A stretch of 64,000 nucleotides of DNA from Bacteroidaceae bacterium (GCA_024401095.1 JAKSLR010000016.1:1-64000), one strand, 5' to 3'. Shown: positions 52,387-62,814, counted from the stretch's first letter. Numbers and translations are program-made. Notes: generated from the letters alone by a model not told the origin.

Positions 52387-53490
52387 ATGGCTTTAAAAGC
52401 AGGTATCGTAGGCCTACCAAATGTAGGAAAATCTACTCTATTTAACTGTCTATCCAGTGCAAAGGCACAGGCAGCAAACTTCCCATTCTGTACTATTGAT
52501 GCACAGCTGGGACAAATCTCTGTTCCCGATGAAAGATTAACAAAACTAGCAGAAATTGTACATCCTGGACGTATTGTTCCTGCTACTTGTGATATTGTAG
52601 ATATTGCCGGATTAGTAAAGGGTGCTAGCAAAGGTGAAGGTCTTGGCAACCAATTCCTTGGAAATATTCGCGAATGTGACGCAATTATCCACGTACTTCG
52701 CTGTTTTGACAATGGTAATATTGTTCATGTTGACGGTTCTGTAGATCCTGTCCGAGACAAGGAAATAATAGATACAGAACTTCAACTGAAAGACCTAGAA
52801 ACAGTAGAGAGCAGAATCTCAAAAGTTGAAAAAATAGCAAATGTAGGTGGAGATAAGAATGCAAAACTTGAATATGGTGTTTTAAAAGCATATAAAGAAG
52901 CACTGGAACAAGGTAAGAGTGCACGCACTGTTACTTTCGACAGTGAAGATGAAATAGCAGTTTCAAAAAAACTATTCCTTCTTACTACCAAACCTGTTCT
53001 TTATGTTTGTAATGTTGATGATGCATCTGCTGCTGCCGGTAATTCATATGTAGACGCAGTACGTGAAGCTATTAAAGACGAAGAAGCACAAATGCTGATT
53101 ATCTCAGCTCAAACAGAGGCTGACATTGCAGAGTTGGAAACCTATGAAGAAAAGCAGATGTTCCTTGAAGATATGGGATTGACAGAAAGTGGATGTAACC
53201 GATTAATAAAATCTATTTATGCTTTGCTTAACTTGGAAACCTTCATCACTGCAGGTGAAATGGAAGTAAAGGCATGGACCTACCATAAAGGTTGGAAAGC
53301 CCCACAATGTGCAGGTGTAATCCATACTGATTTTGAAAAAGGATTTATCCGTGCAGAAGTCATCAAATACGATGATTATATCAAATATGGTTCAGAAGCT
53401 GCTGTTCGTGAAGCAGGTAAAATGGGTGTAGAAGGTAAAGAATACATCGTACAAGACGGTGACATCATGCACTTCAGATTCAATGTATAA
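52387..53490 (+). CDS. ychF: Redox/translation-associated ATPase YchF (367 aa)
   Basis: An OBG-family P-loop ATPase that binds ribosomes. G1 is GLPNVGKST (residues 8-16), then the NFPFCTIDAQLG switch region and G3 DIAGLVKGASKGEG. In the G4 region the usual NKxD is replaced by CNVDD, which is normal for YchF and explains ATP preference. The C-terminal TGS domain is TFITAGEMEVKAWTYHKGWKAPQCAG and onward. Full length; heads an operon with lgt and mutS. Confidence 0.97.
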   Translation: MALKAGIVGLPNVGKSTLFNCLSSAKAQAANFPFCTIDAQLGQISVPDERLTKLAEIVHPGRIVPATCDIVDIAGLVKGASKGEGLGNQFLGNIRECDAIIHVLRCFDNGNIVHVDGSVDPVRDKEIIDTELQLKDLETVESRISKVEKIANVGGDKNAKLEYGVLKAYKEALEQGKSARTVTFDSEDEIAVSKKLFLLTTKPVLYVCNVDDASAAAGNSYVDAVREAIKDEEAQMLIISAQTEADIAELETYEEKQMFLEDMGLTESGCNRLIKSIYALLNLETFITAGEMEVKAWTYHKGWKAPQCAGVIHTDFEKGFIRAEVIKYDDYIKYGSEAAVREAGKMGVEGKEYIVQDGDIMHFRFNV

Positions 53491-53511
53491 TTCTTTGAAT
53501 AATAAATTTTT

Positions 53512-54426
53512 ATGTATTTATTTATCCAAACTGTAACTGCCTATATTGACTGGACTCCCCCACAGACATTCTGCGGTATTCGCTTTTATTCTCTGTGTTG
53601 GGTAATTGGTTTGGCTTTGGCGTACTTTATTGTACAAAAGCTTTATAAAGACCAGAAACTGAAAGATGAAGATTTTGAACCTTTATTCTTCTATTGTTTC
53701 ATTGGTATATTAGTTGGTGCACGTCTAGGACATTGTTTTTTCTATGAGCCAGATTATTACTTTGACCACCTCATTGAAACTTTTATACCAATCAAGGAAG
53801 TTTTTAATCCTGAATACGCAACAGGTTGGTTATCTTGGATTCCTTGCACTCATGGTGGTGTAGGATGGCGCTTCATTGGCTATGAAGGTCTGGCAAGTCA
53901 TGGCGGAACATTTGGCTTAATGGTTGCTCTTTGGCTTTATGTAAAAAAGACAAAGATTAATATTATGCGTGTATTGGATAATATTGCCATTGCTACACCT
54001 ATAACAGCCTGTTTCATTCGTTTGGGTAATCTCATGAACAGTGAGATTATAGGTAATGTAACCGATGTACCTTGGGCCTTTATATTTCATTCACGTAGTG
54101 CATTGCTCAATGGAGAATTAGTACCAAGACACCCTGCACAGCTTTATGAAGCTATTGCATATTTAATTCTACTTTTCATTGGATGGGCCATTTATAAAAA
54201 ACATCAGGAGAAAGTAGGAACAGGTTATTTCTTCGGATTATGTCTTACCTACATTTTTACTTTCCGATTCTTTGTAGAATTTTTGAAAGAAGTACAAGGT
54301 GGAGCAGATGATGGCTCTTTCATCATCAACATGGGACAAATGCTCAGCATTCCATTTGTTATCTTGGGAATTGCCTGCATGATAGGAGGTAACTGGTTAA
54401 AAAATATAGCAGAAAAGAAAAAATAA
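53512..54426 (+). CDS. lgt: Prolipoprotein diacylglyceryl transferase (304 aa)
   Basis: Attaches diacylglycerol from phosphatidylglycerol to the lipobox cysteine, the first step of lipoprotein maturation (needed here for the M16, SusD and propeller lipoproteins). A polytopic membrane protein with LASHGGTFG (essential His), [21 protein letters not shown] and RHPAQLYEA, the diagnostic boxes. It is slightly longer than the E. coli enzyme, with an extra loop around 80-110. It ends 5 nt before mutS. Confidence 0.95.
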   Translation: MYLFIQTVTAYIDWTPPQTFCGIRFYSLCWVIGLALAYFIVQKLYKDQKLKDEDFEPLFFYCFIGILVGARLGHCFFYEPDYYFDHLIETFIPIKEVFNPEYATGWLSWIPCTHGGVGWRFIGYEGLASHGGTFGLMVALWLYVKKTKINIMRVLDNIAIATPITACFIRLGNLMNSEIIGNVTDVPWAFIFHSRSALLNGELVPRHPAQLYEAIAYLILLFIGWAIYKKHQEKVGTGYFFGLCLTYIFTFRFFVEFLKEVQGGADDGSFIINMGQMLSIPFVILGIACMIGGNWLKNIAEKKK

Positions 54427-54431
54427 AAAAT

Positions 54432-57053
54432 ATGGCAAAGGAAGCGGAACTTACCCCGATGATGAAACAGTTTTTTGACCTCAAGAAAAAACATCCTGAG
54501 GCAATCATGCTGTTCCGTTGTGGCGATTTCTATGAGACCTATGCAGACGATGCTATAACAGCATCGGAAATATTAGGTATCACACTCACCAAACGAAATA
54601 ATGGTAAAGATTCCACTGGTTCTGGTGCTGCCATGGCTGGATTCCCACACCACGCACTAGATACATATTTGCCAAAACTTATTCGTGCAGGAAAACGTGT
54701 AGCAATTTGTGATCAACTGGAAGATCCAAAACTCACTAAAAAACTTGTAAAGAGAGGTATTACAGAACTTGTCACTCCAGGTGTTGCATTTAACGATACC
54801 GTTTTAAACTACAAGGAAAACAACTTCCTAGCAGCTGTTCATTTCGGAAAAAGCGCATGTGGTGTGGCATTCTTAGATATATCTACAGGTGAATTTCTCA
54901 CAGCAGAAGGTACTTTCGAATACGTCGATAAACTTCTTGGTAATTTCAATCCAAAGGAAATTCTTTATGAAAGAGGCAAAAAAGGTATGTTCGAAGGTAA
55001 TTTCGGTTCTAAATTCTGTACTTTTGAATTAGACGATTGGATTTTCACTGAATCTGCTTCTCGAGAAAAACTGCTGAAACATTTTGAAGTCAAAAATCTG
55101 AAAGGATTTGGTGTTGAACACCTAAAAAACGGTACAATAGCTGCTGGTGCCATTCTTCAATATCTAGAGTTTACACAACATACTCAAATAGGCCATGTAG
55201 TGTCAATTTCTCGTATTGAAGAAGATCGTTACGTTCGCCTGGATAAATTCACGGTACGTAGTCTTGAACTTATAGATACCATGAATGAGGGAGGTAGCTC
55301 TCTACTGAAAGTTATAGACAAGACTATTTGTCCTATGGGCGCACGCCTACTACGCAGATGGCTTATTTTTCCATTGAAAGATGTTAAGCCTATTGAAGAA
55401 CGTCTGAATGTTGTAGACTACTTTTTCCGCGAACCAGAATTTCGTGAACTACTGGGAGAACAACTCCACTTGGTAGGCGATTTAGAACGTATCATTTCTA
55501 AAGTTGCAGTAGGACGAGTTTCTCCAAGAGACATTGTTCAACTCAAAACTGCTCTTCAAGCTATAGAACCTCTTAAGACAGCTTGTGAATTTGCCAAGAA
55601 TGATACGCTGAAAAGAATAGGAGAACAACTTAATCTCTGTGCTTCTATTCGTGACAGGATAGCGCGTGAAATCACCAATGATCCACCACTCTTAATAGCA
55701 AAGGGTGGGGTAGTAAAAGACCATGTAAATGAAGAATTGGATGAATTGCGACGTATAGCTTACTCTGGTAAAGACTATCTCATGCAAATCCAGCAAAGAG
55801 AAAGTGAACGTACAGGTATTCCAAGTCTCAAGATAGCTTATAACAACGTTTTTGGATACTATCTAGAAGTTAGAAACACTTATAAAGATCAAGTTCCTCA
55901 AGAATGGATTCGTAAGCAGACATTGGTTAATGCCGAACGTTACATTACTCAGGAATTAAAAGAATATGAAGAAAAAATTTTAGGTGCTGAAGAAAAAATA
56001 CTTGCACTGGAAGCAAGAATTTTTAATGATTTGGTACTCTCTATTGGAGAATTTATTCCTGCTATTCAAATTGATGCCAACCAATTGGCACGATTAGACT
56101 GTTTACTTTCTTTTGCAGAAGTAGCTAAAGAAAGAAATTATATACGTCCTATTGTTGATGAAAGTGAAATAATTGATATCAAACAAGGACGTCATCCAGT
56201 CATTGAAACTCAAATGCCAGTAGGAGAGAACTACATTGCAAATGACGTCTATCTTGACAATGAAAAACAACAAATCATTATAATTACAGGACCTAACATG
56301 GCTGGTAAATCTGCGTTGCTTAGACAAACAGCACTTATTACCATTCTTGCACAGATAGGTTGTTTCGTACCCGCTGATAGCGCACGGATTGGTCTTGTAG
56401 ACAAAGTATTTACCCGTGTAGGAGCCAGTGATAATATTTCTATGGGAGAATCTACGTTCATGGTTGAAATGAGCGAAGCTTCAAACATTCTCAACAATGT
56501 ATCTTCACGTTCTTTAGTACTATTTGATGAGTTGGGTCGCGGTACATCTACTTACGATGGTATTTCTATTGCGTGGGCCATTGTCGAATATCTACATGAA
56601 AATACACGAGGAAAGGCTCGAACCCTTTTTGCTACTCATTATCACGAACTAAATGAAATGGAGAAGAACTTCTCACGAATCAAGAATTTTAATGTATCTG
56701 TTCGAGAAGCAAATGGAAAGGTTATCTTCCTTCGAAAACTGGAACGTGGTGGTAGTGAGCATTCATTTGGTATCCATGTAGCAAGCCTAGCTGGTATGCC
56801 TAAAAGTATTGTAAAACGTGCCGAGAAAATTTTAATTCAGTTAGAAGAAAACAATTCTAACGGACATATATCACGTCCTACTGCAGAAATTGTAGAAAAC
56901 AGAGAAGGATTACAGCTTAGTTTCTTCCAACTAGAAGATCCTGTTCTCTGTCAAGTACGTGATGAAATACTACATTTAGACATTAATAACCTCACACCTG
57001 TAGAGGCATTGAATAAACTGAACGAAATCAAAAAGATTGTCAGTGGAAAATAA
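54432..57053 (+). CDS. mutS: DNA mismatch repair protein MutS (873 aa)
   Basis: Recognises mismatches and small loops. The mismatch-reading Phe-x-Glu is F33-Y34-E35 in [11 protein letters not shown]. The lever/clamp domains follow. Walker A is GPNMAGKS (620-627), then Walker [17 protein letters not shown]. The C-terminal dimerisation region ends [14 protein letters not shown]. Full length, MutS1 type. The next gene, an adenine methyltransferase, starts inside its last codons. Confidence 0.98.
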   Translation: MAKEAELTPMMKQFFDLKKKHPEAIMLFRCGDFYETYADDAITASEILGITLTKRNNGKDSTGSGAAMAGFPHHALDTYLPKLIRAGKRVAICDQLEDPKLTKKLVKRGITELVTPGVAFNDTVLNYKENNFLAAVHFGKSACGVAFLDISTGEFLTAEGTFEYVDKLLGNFNPKEILYERGKKGMFEGNFGSKFCTFELDDWIFTESASREKLLKHFEVKNLKGFGVEHLKNGTIAAGAILQYLEFTQHTQIGHVVSISRIEEDRYVRLDKFTVRSLELIDTMNEGGSSLLKVIDKTICPMGARLLRRWLIFPLKDVKPIEERLNVVDYFFREPEFRELLGEQLHLVGDLERIISKVAVGRVSPRDIVQLKTALQAIEPLKTACEFAKNDTLKRIGEQLNLCASIRDRIAREITNDPPLLIAKGGVVKDHVNEELDELRRIAYSGKDYLMQIQQRESERTGIPSLKIAYNNVFGYYLEVRNTYKDQVPQEWIRKQTLVNAERYITQELKEYEEKILGAEEKILALEARIFNDLVLSIGEFIPAIQIDANQLARLDCLLSFAEVAKERNYIRPIVDESEIIDIKQGRHPVIETQMPVGENYIANDVYLDNEKQQIIIITGPNMAGKSALLRQTALITILAQIGCFVPADSARIGLVDKVFTRVGASDNISMGESTFMVEMSEASNILNNVSSRSLVLFDELGRGTSTYDGISIAWAIVEYLHENTRGKARTLFATHYHELNEMEKNFSRIKNFNVSVREANGKVIFLRKLERGGSEHSFGIHVASLAGMPKSIVKRAEKILIQLEENNSNGHISRPTAEIVENREGLQLSFFQLEDPVLCQVRDEILHLDINNLTPVEALNKLNEIKKIVSGK

Positions 57054-58128
57054 CATCCCAGAAACAGAAGGTATTAAATATACTGGTTCTAAACTGAAGA
57101 TGCTTCCTTACATTCTTCAGGAAATACAGCTATTGCCTGATGTAAAACATATTTTAGATGGATTCTCTGGAACTACACGTGTTGCACAAGCCCTTTATAA
57201 ACTAGGATACGATGTTACCTGTAATGACATTGCATATTGGAGTGAAACTTTTGGAAAATGTTATTTGCAAGCTGATAAGCCTATAGAATATTACCAACAG
57301 CTCATAAACCATTTAAATTCACTTCATGGAAAGACTGGATGGTTTTCAGAACATTATGGAGCTAAAGATCTCACAAACGGTAAATTTCCATTTCAACTAA
57401 AGAATACCCGTAAGCTTGATGCTATCCGTGAAGAGATAGATAATATGAATCTTTCAGATATTGATAAAAGTGTACTGCTTACCAGCCTTATTCTTGCACT
57501 AGATACAGTTGATAATACCATAGGTCATTATGCTTCCTATCTTTCTTCTTGGTCAAGCCGTTCATTTAATAAATTACATCTTCAAGTTCCTTTGATAACA
57601 TTTCCTAAAAAAGGCAAGACAGAAGTATTAAGAAAAGACATACTGGAAGCTATAAAAGATAGAGAATTTGATTTGGCTTATCTTGATCCTCCTTATGGTT
57701 CAAATAATAAGAAGATGCCTTCATCTAGGGTGCGTTATTCAGCTTATTATCATCTTTGGACAACTGTAATTAAGAATGATAAACCAACTCTTTTCGGTAA
57801 GGCACAGCGTAGAGAAGACACCCGTGACCTTATTTCCAATTCACCTTATGAGGATTATCACACAGATGAAAATGGGCGTCATATTGCCTTGAATGAATTA
57901 GAAAAACTTATTCATGAAATACGTGCACACTATGTACTTCTTTCCTACAATTCAAATGGAATAATAAAGAAAGAAGAACTGCTGGATATTTTAAATCAGA
58001 ATGGTAAACTAATTCATATTCAAGAAATAGATTATAAGAAACATGTCATGTCGTCCATGAAATGGACCGAAAAATGGACCTCAGAAAATAAACAAAACAA
58101 AGAATTCCTCTTTTTATTAAAAAAGTAA
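57043..58128 (+). CDS. D12-class N6-adenine DNA methyltransferase (about 362 aa)
   Basis: A Dam/D12-type DNA adenine methyltransferase. The N-terminal SAM region is [14 protein letters not shown] followed by [14 protein letters not shown], and the catalytic DPPY is at residues 215-218 (YLDPPYGS). There is no ATG upstream of the essential YTGSK segment. Translation must begin at GTG 57043 or TTG 57037, both inside mutS (overlap 11-17 nt). Recognition site unknown. No partner restriction gene is present, so it is an orphan methylase unless coupled functionally to mutS. Confidence 0.85.
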   Translation: MENNIPETEGIKYTGSKLKMLPYILQEIQLLPDVKHILDGFSGTTRVAQALYKLGYDVTCNDIAYWSETFGKCYLQADKPIEYYQQLINHLNSLHGKTGWFSEHYGAKDLTNGKFPFQLKNTRKLDAIREEIDNMNLSDIDKSVLLTSLILALDTVDNTIGHYASYLSSWSSRSFNKLHLQVPLITFPKKGKTEVLRKDILEAIKDREFDLAYLDPPYGSNNKKMPSSRVRYSAYYHLWTTVIKNDKPTLFGKAQRREDTRDLISNSPYEDYHTDENGRHIALNELEKLIHEIRAHYVLLSYNSNGIIKKEELLDILNQNGKLIHIQEIDYKKHVMSSMKWTEKWTSENKQNKEFLFLLKK

Positions 58129-58132
58129 ATAT

Positions 58133-59221
58133 ATGGTAACTACAGATCAGTATAATCCTAACCTCATGGTAGGAAAAAAAATACTCTATGTACATGGATT
58201 CGGTTCGTCAGGAGCTTCTGGTACAGCCAAGACCATTCAGATACTTTTACCTAGTGCAGAAGTCATTGCTCCAGATCTTCCACTTCATCCAACAGAAGCC
58301 ATGGATTTACTTCATCAAATTTGCCAAACAGAAAAGCCAGATCTTATTATAGGAAGTAGCATGGGTGGTATGTACACAGAAATGCTCTATGGATTTGATC
58401 GTATTCTGGTGAATCCAGCTTTCAAAATGGCTGATACTTTTGCAGAACATCACATGTTAGGAAAACAAACTTGGTATAATCCAAGGAAAGATGGTGAAAA
58501 GGAATTCTGGGTAAATAAGGATTTAGTTAATGAATATCGTGAGATTACTGACATGTGTTTTTCACAAGTCAATGATGAGGAACGTAGAAACCGTGTCTTT
58601 GGACTTTTTGGAATACATGATAAATTAGTTCATACTTTTAATATATTCTCGGCTCATTATATTAATGCAATCCGCTATGATGGCGAACACTATTTAAATG
58701 ACAAAGCTATCTTGAATGCTCTCATTCCTGTTATTCAATGGATAGATGATCGACAAAATAAAATAGAGAAACCTGTACTTTATATTGACTTGGATAATAC
58801 ACTTACAGACTTCAATAATGGTTGGAGAAAACTTTCAGAAGAAGTACGTAAAGAATACGAGGGACATTTATGGGATGCTCCAGGCTTCTTTGCCAATTTA
58901 GAACCTATTTCAGGAGCTGTAAAAGCCTTTAAATATCTTTCAACTAAATATGACACCTATATACTTTCTAGCGCACCATATAACAATTCTACCGCTTGGA
59001 GCGATAAAGTAGAATGGGTAGAAAAATATTTAGGTGTACCTGCTTTCCGACGCCTTATTCTTTCTCATCACAAAAACCTAAATTATGGTGATTACCTCAT
59101 TGATGACTCTAAAGTGAATGGAGCAGCTGAATTCATGGGTACACATATACAGTTTGGTACTGTTCCATTTAAGACATGGGATGATATACTAGAATACTTT
59201 GAACATATGGGTGGACAATAA
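58133..59221 (+). CDS. Fusion of YqiA-like esterase and 5'(3')-deoxyribonucleotidase-like domains (362 aa)
   Basis: Two enzymatic domains in one chain. Residues about 15-195 are an alpha/beta hydrolase of the YqiA/UPF0227 type (ILYVHGFGSSG; nucleophile elbow GSSMGG with Ser76). Residues about 213-360 are a HAD-fold 5'-nucleotidase (YIDLDNTLTDF with Asp219/Asp221; YILSSAPYNNSTAW; DYLIDDSKVNGA). The natural combined role is unknown; nucleotide salvage or detoxification is possible. 4 nt after the methyltransferase gene. Its stop codon touches the stop of the convergent dacB with no base between. Confidence 0.87.
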   Translation: MVTTDQYNPNLMVGKKILYVHGFGSSGASGTAKTIQILLPSAEVIAPDLPLHPTEAMDLLHQICQTEKPDLIIGSSMGGMYTEMLYGFDRILVNPAFKMADTFAEHHMLGKQTWYNPRKDGEKEFWVNKDLVNEYREITDMCFSQVNDEERRNRVFGLFGIHDKLVHTFNIFSAHYINAIRYDGEHYLNDKAILNALIPVIQWIDDRQNKIEKPVLYIDLDNTLTDFNNGWRKLSEEVRKEYEGHLWDAPGFFANLEPISGAVKAFKYLSTKYDTYILSSAPYNNSTAWSDKVEWVEKYLGVPAFRRLILSHHKNLNYGDYLIDDSKVNGAAEFMGTHIQFGTVPFKTWDDILEYFEHMGGQ

Positions 59222-60640
59222 TCAACGTTTGCGTCGAGGCCTTGGAACAGGTCTTTTTCGAACAGGACGACGCTTTACTACTATTACCCTCTTTTTTGGA
59301 ATAATACTCTCATCATGAGTCATGATGGTACACAATTCATCTTCAAGAGCTTTAGCTGTTAACTGACTGGAAATATCATTTAACATGATAGCAAATGCCA
59401 ATTCATGATTATTAGCCGATGTACAGTAACCTGCTAAAGTTATTACACCGTTGATGGTACCAGTCTTTGCACGTACATTTTTATATGCTGATGTATCCTT
59501 CATTCTACTTTCAAGTGTACCATCTACTCCAGCTATAGGTAAATTTTCATAAAGTACAGGATAAATAGAATCATCTTTACGTGCATAACGAAGAAGAGCA
59601 ACTTCAAGTTCTGGAGACACACGATTATCATGACTTAGTCCACTTCCATCAGCAATAACAAAATTATTAGGATTAAAACCTATATCATTTATTAATTTAT
59701 TTACTGCATGAATAGGTTTTGTCAAAGAATGAGTACGCTGAAATACATTTTCAGCATATTGATTATCGCTGTTTTTCATCATACGGTTCATAATCTCACG
59801 TAATGTATGTGATTTTTCAGCTATAAGTAAAGTGTCTTCTGAACACTTGGCACTACCTACAAAACCAGAACTTTTTATTCCTCTTTTTTCTAATAGTAAT
59901 TTTAGCTGATTCATAAAATTACCAGCCTTATTTACTTGCAAAGGATTTATTGAAGTACTGAATCTAAAATGATCATCTTCTAAATAATTACCTGTAATAC
60001 TATCTATTTCAAGTGATTTAATTCTATCTACAAATATATTTAAATCATTTGTAGTAAACATAGGATCGTAAGAACCTACACCTATCAAATCACCATGAAG
60101 GACCTTTACATATCTATATTGAGGATTCCCTAAAGTATCTACAAGTTCTTCTAAAGGAATACCTAAACGAAGTGAATCAGGTATGAAAAAGATTGTATCT
60201 TGTCGTATCTCACCGGTATGGTATAAACGTGTTTTAAATTCATAATCTGCACCTAATTCTCTTAATCCTGAAATACCAGAAAAAAGTTTCATGTTAGAAG
60301 CAGGTTTCATTAATTTTTTTTCATTATGACTAAAGAGAAGAGAATCGGATGTCATGTCATATACCATTACACCTGCACTTATACCCTTCATATAAGGACT
60401 TGTACGAAGTGTACTATCTAGTCTACTAGTCATATACAAAGGCCATGGAAGAACGCTATCTACTTTTAAAGTATCACTTAATAATTCTTTATACTCTATT
60501 ATTTCTTTTTTTAATGATAAAGTATCTCTTTCCTCTTCTATTTTCTCCTGATGTATTTTATTCATCTTTACATCTTGAGCTTGTAAAAAAAGAGGTATTA
60601 ATAATAAGAAAAGTAGGGTAAATACATTACTTAATTTCAT
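59222..60640 (-). CDS. dacB: D-alanyl-D-alanine carboxypeptidase/endopeptidase, PBP4 type (472 aa)
   Basis: An S13 penicillin-binding protein that trims or cleaves peptidoglycan cross-links in the periplasm. Signal peptide MKLSNVFTLLFLLLIPLFLQAQ, SxxK at Ser115-Lys118 (MKPASNMKLF), SDN of SDNQYAENVF, and KTGT in RAKTGTING. Unusual feature: a strongly basic, Pro/Arg-rich C-terminal tail (VKRRPVRKRPVPRPRRKR). Starts inside the stop of the PH-like gene (4-nt overlap). Confidence 0.92.
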   Translation of the reverse strand: MKLSNVFTLLFLLLIPLFLQAQDVKMNKIHQEKIEEERDTLSLKKEIIEYKELLSDTLKVDSVLPWPLYMTSRLDSTLRTSPYMKGISAGVMVYDMTSDSLLFSHNEKKLMKPASNMKLFSGISGLRELGADYEFKTRLYHTGEIRQDTIFFIPDSLRLGIPLEELVDTLGNPQYRYVKVLHGDLIGVGSYDPMFTTNDLNIFVDRIKSLEIDSITGNYLEDDHFRFSTSINPLQVNKAGNFMNQLKLLLEKRGIKSSGFVGSAKCSEDTLLIAEKSHTLREIMNRMMKNSDNQYAENVFQRTHSLTKPIHAVNKLINDIGFNPNNFVIADGSGLSHDNRVSPELEVALLRYARKDDSIYPVLYENLPIAGVDGTLESRMKDTSAYKNVRAKTGTINGVITLAGYCTSANNHELAFAIMLNDISSQLTAKALEDELCTIMTHDESIIPKKRVIVVKRRPVRKRPVPRPRRKR

Positions 60641-61053
60641 TCTTCCTCTTCTATTATTTTATCGTGTTTCTTATTTATATAATTTAAAAATCCTTCTTCA
60701 TCAGAAGGCCATACACTTATTTCCTTACTTTTCTCTAATATTATATTCAAATAAGAAAATAATCCTATTTTTGTATAGAAAGATTCTCCTTTTTCTATGT
60801 ATGAAATTTCTTTAACTGAAATAATTATATCTTTTGAAAATCTTCCTTTTTTTACTATGAGATTACCTGAAGAAGTAATTATGTATTCCGTATGAAAAAT
60901 ACGTTCCCCACAGAAAATAGTTAATAATACACCAGGTACAGCAGTTATATTTTTTTCAAATGCAAAGAAGAAAGTCAATCCTAAAATTAAAAGGTATAAA
61001 AATATCATACCAGGTGTTATTTTTCCTTTAAACGTACGATGCATAAAATCCAT
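60637..61053 (-). CDS. Small membrane protein with PH-like domain (138 aa)
   Basis: Two N-terminal hydrophobic segments (ITPGMIFLYLLILGLTFFFAF and VPGVLLTIFCGERIF) are followed by a beta-rich domain resembling bacterial PH domains (EYIITSSGNLIVKKGRFSK, SVKEISYIEKGESFYT) and an acidic tail. The function is unknown; PH-like membrane proteins in bacteria are often stress related. Co-transcribed between the radical SAM gene and dacB. Confidence 0.7.
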   Translation of the reverse strand: MDFMHRTFKGKITPGMIFLYLLILGLTFFFAFEKNITAVPGVLLTIFCGERIFHTEYIITSSGNLIVKKGRFSKDIIISVKEISYIEKGESFYTKIGLFSYLNIILEKSKEISVWPSDEEGFLNYINKKHDKIIEEEE

Positions 61054-61056
61054 TTA

Positions 61057-61836
61057 TTAATAAGAAACAGATACTTCTAATTCTTCTTTCTCCAATAAAT
61101 CAGCTATTCTATCCAGTTCTTCATGTGTGGCCTTGCAAAGATTTAGATCCGGCGTTTCTCTATCTATTGTATAAATCATCACTTTTTCAGGATTCACGCT
61201 TTTTACTACATTCAACCAAGGTAATACAAATTCATTACTAGTATTATCTACATCCTTTCCCGTAGGAGATACGCCCTTCATGAACATTGTCTGAATAATG
61301 AGGTGTCCTTCAAACTTTTTTAGGTTCTCTATTATTTTTTCTACACTGTATTTACCTACTGGTCTGTCTACCTCCTGAATATATTTATCATTTACAGTAT
61401 CCAGCTTAAGAATATTATTATCAACCATCATTAGCGCCTTTCGTACCTTTTCACTGGCTATGAGTGTTGCATTGCTCAATACACTTACCTTAGCATCTGG
61501 AAAATACTCATTTCTCAAGGCTATAGTGTCTTCAATAATCTCCAGGAAAAGAGGGTGGGAGGTAGGTTCACCGTTTCCTGCAAAAGTAAGTACATCTGGT
61601 TTAGGACCATTATGCAGCATATCCTTCAAACGAGCTTCCAGCGATTCCTTTACTTCTTCACGTGTTGGCAAGGGAAGTTTAGCTCTAAAATCTGCATTAT
61701 AGCCACATTCACAGTAAATGCAGTCGAAAGTACAGTGCTTACCATCGGCAGGTAGAAGATTGATGCCTAAAGACACACCAAGTCTTCTGCTATGAATAGG
61801 TCCGAATATAGGAGAAGGATAGATTACAGTACTCAT
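61057..61836 (-). CDS. Radical SAM protein (259 aa)
   Basis: A single-domain radical SAM enzyme. The 4Fe-4S motif CxxxCxxC is CTFDCIYC, followed by FAGNGEPTSHPLF (SAM-binding GE/GGE-like motif) and a half-barrel. No SPASM or other cluster-binding C-terminal domain is seen. The start, PSPIFGPIHSRRLGVSLGIN, matches a common subfamily in Bacteroidales annotated only as radical SAM protein. Product unknown. First gene of the minus-strand group ending with dacB. Confidence 0.88.
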   Translation of the reverse strand: MSTVIYPSPIFGPIHSRRLGVSLGINLLPADGKHCTFDCIYCECGYNADFRAKLPLPTREEVKESLEARLKDMLHNGPKPDVLTFAGNGEPTSHPLFLEIIEDTIALRNEYFPDAKVSVLSNATLIASEKVRKALMMVDNNILKLDTVNDKYIQEVDRPVGKYSVEKIIENLKKFEGHLIIQTMFMKGVSPTGKDVDNTSNEFVLPWLNVVKSVNPEKVMIYTIDRETPDLNLCKATHEELDRIADLLEKEELEVSVSY

Positions 61837-62280
61837 TAGTTATAAAACTTTATTATTAATAATTATTCTTTTCTTTTAAAAAAGAATCTTTTAATGATGT
61901 TTATTGCTTGTCGATAACGTTCATAAAAAATACCTCATTTACTTGCTAAATAATTTATAATATTTAGAGTTAAGGTTATTTATTAGTTATCTACAACTCT
62001 TTAGCCTGTGTATGTATCACTTAGATAGGTTATAAACATCTTGTTAATAAGCTGCAAAATTAATAACTTTAAGTTTTACTTCCTAACTAAAAATGTGAAA
62101 AACTCTATTTATAATTAGAAATAAACTTTGCGTAAATGTATTTTGAAAATAAAAAATTATATATACCAAACTTTTTTTTTATATATCCTAATTTTTTTAT
62201 TTATATGTTTAAAAAAGTTTTGAATAGTTATTAACATGTTTTCCACAGGTTATAGTATATTTGCAAAAAATTAATAAGAT
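61837..62280. other. Divergent A+T-rich intergenic region with DnaA-box-like 9-mers (candidate oriC or regulatory region)
   Basis: A 444-bp gap between divergent genes, with a near-exclusive A/T stretch around 62138-62220. DnaA-box-like 9-mers: TTTTCCACA (62239-62247, a fit to TTWTNCACA), TTATCTACA (61987-61995, one mismatch), TTATAAACA (62030-62038) and TTATTAACA (62228-62236). No gene is seen. The region contains the promoter of the TrmH gene at its right end. Confidence 0.45.
62256..62263 (+). promoter_or_regulatory. -7 element for the TrmH-family gene
   Basis: TATATTTG matches TAnnTTTG, 17 nt before the ATG at 62281. Confidence 0.55.
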
Positions 62281-62814
62281 ATGCATAAACTAAAGATTAC
62301 AGAAATGAATCGCCTTAATGTAGAGGAATTCAAAAAGGCAGAAAAATTACCATTGGTAGTAGTTTTGGATGATGTACGTAGTTTACATAATGTAGGTTCT
62401 GTATTTCGTTCTTCCGATGCATTTCTAGTGGAGCATATATATTTGTGTGGTATTACTGCTACACCTCCACAGCCAGATATTCATAAAACTGCTTTAGGTG
62501 CTGAAGATACTGTAAATTGGAAGTATTTTAAGAACACGCTTGATGCTGTTAATGAATTAAAAGAGGAGGGATATTTTGTATTTGCTACTGAACAAGTTGA
62601 AGGAAGTGTAAAACTTCAAAATCTTCAACTTGAAAAAGGAAAAAAGTATGCTATTGTAATGGGAAATGAAGTAAAAGGTGTAAAGCAAGAAGTAGTAGAT
62701 TGTTCAAATTCCTGCCTAGAAATACCTCAATTTGGTACCAAGCATTCTTTGAACGTATCAGTAACTGCTGGTATAGTTATTTGGGAGTTTGCACGTCGAT
62801 TACTCATCGAATAA
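62281..62814 (+). CDS. TrmH/SpoU family RNA methyltransferase (177 aa)
   Basis: A SPOUT-class 2'-O-ribose methyltransferase with the knotted C-terminal fold. Motif 1 is VVLDDVRSLHNVGSVFRSSDAF; motifs 2/3 are AIVMGNEVKGVKQEVV and CLEIPQFGTKHSLNVSVTAGI. It has no extra N-terminal RNA-binding domain, so it matches the short TrmL/TrmH-like class; the target (tRNA or rRNA) is unclear. It abuts the convergent DUF4294 gene with no base between stops. Confidence 0.93.
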   Translation: MHKLKITEMNRLNVEEFKKAEKLPLVVVLDDVRSLHNVGSVFRSSDAFLVEHIYLCGITATPPQPDIHKTALGAEDTVNWKYFKNTLDAVNELKEEGYFVFATEQVEGSVKLQNLQLEKGKKYAIVMGNEVKGVKQEVVDCSNSCLEIPQFGTKHSLNVSVTAGIVIWEFARRLLIE

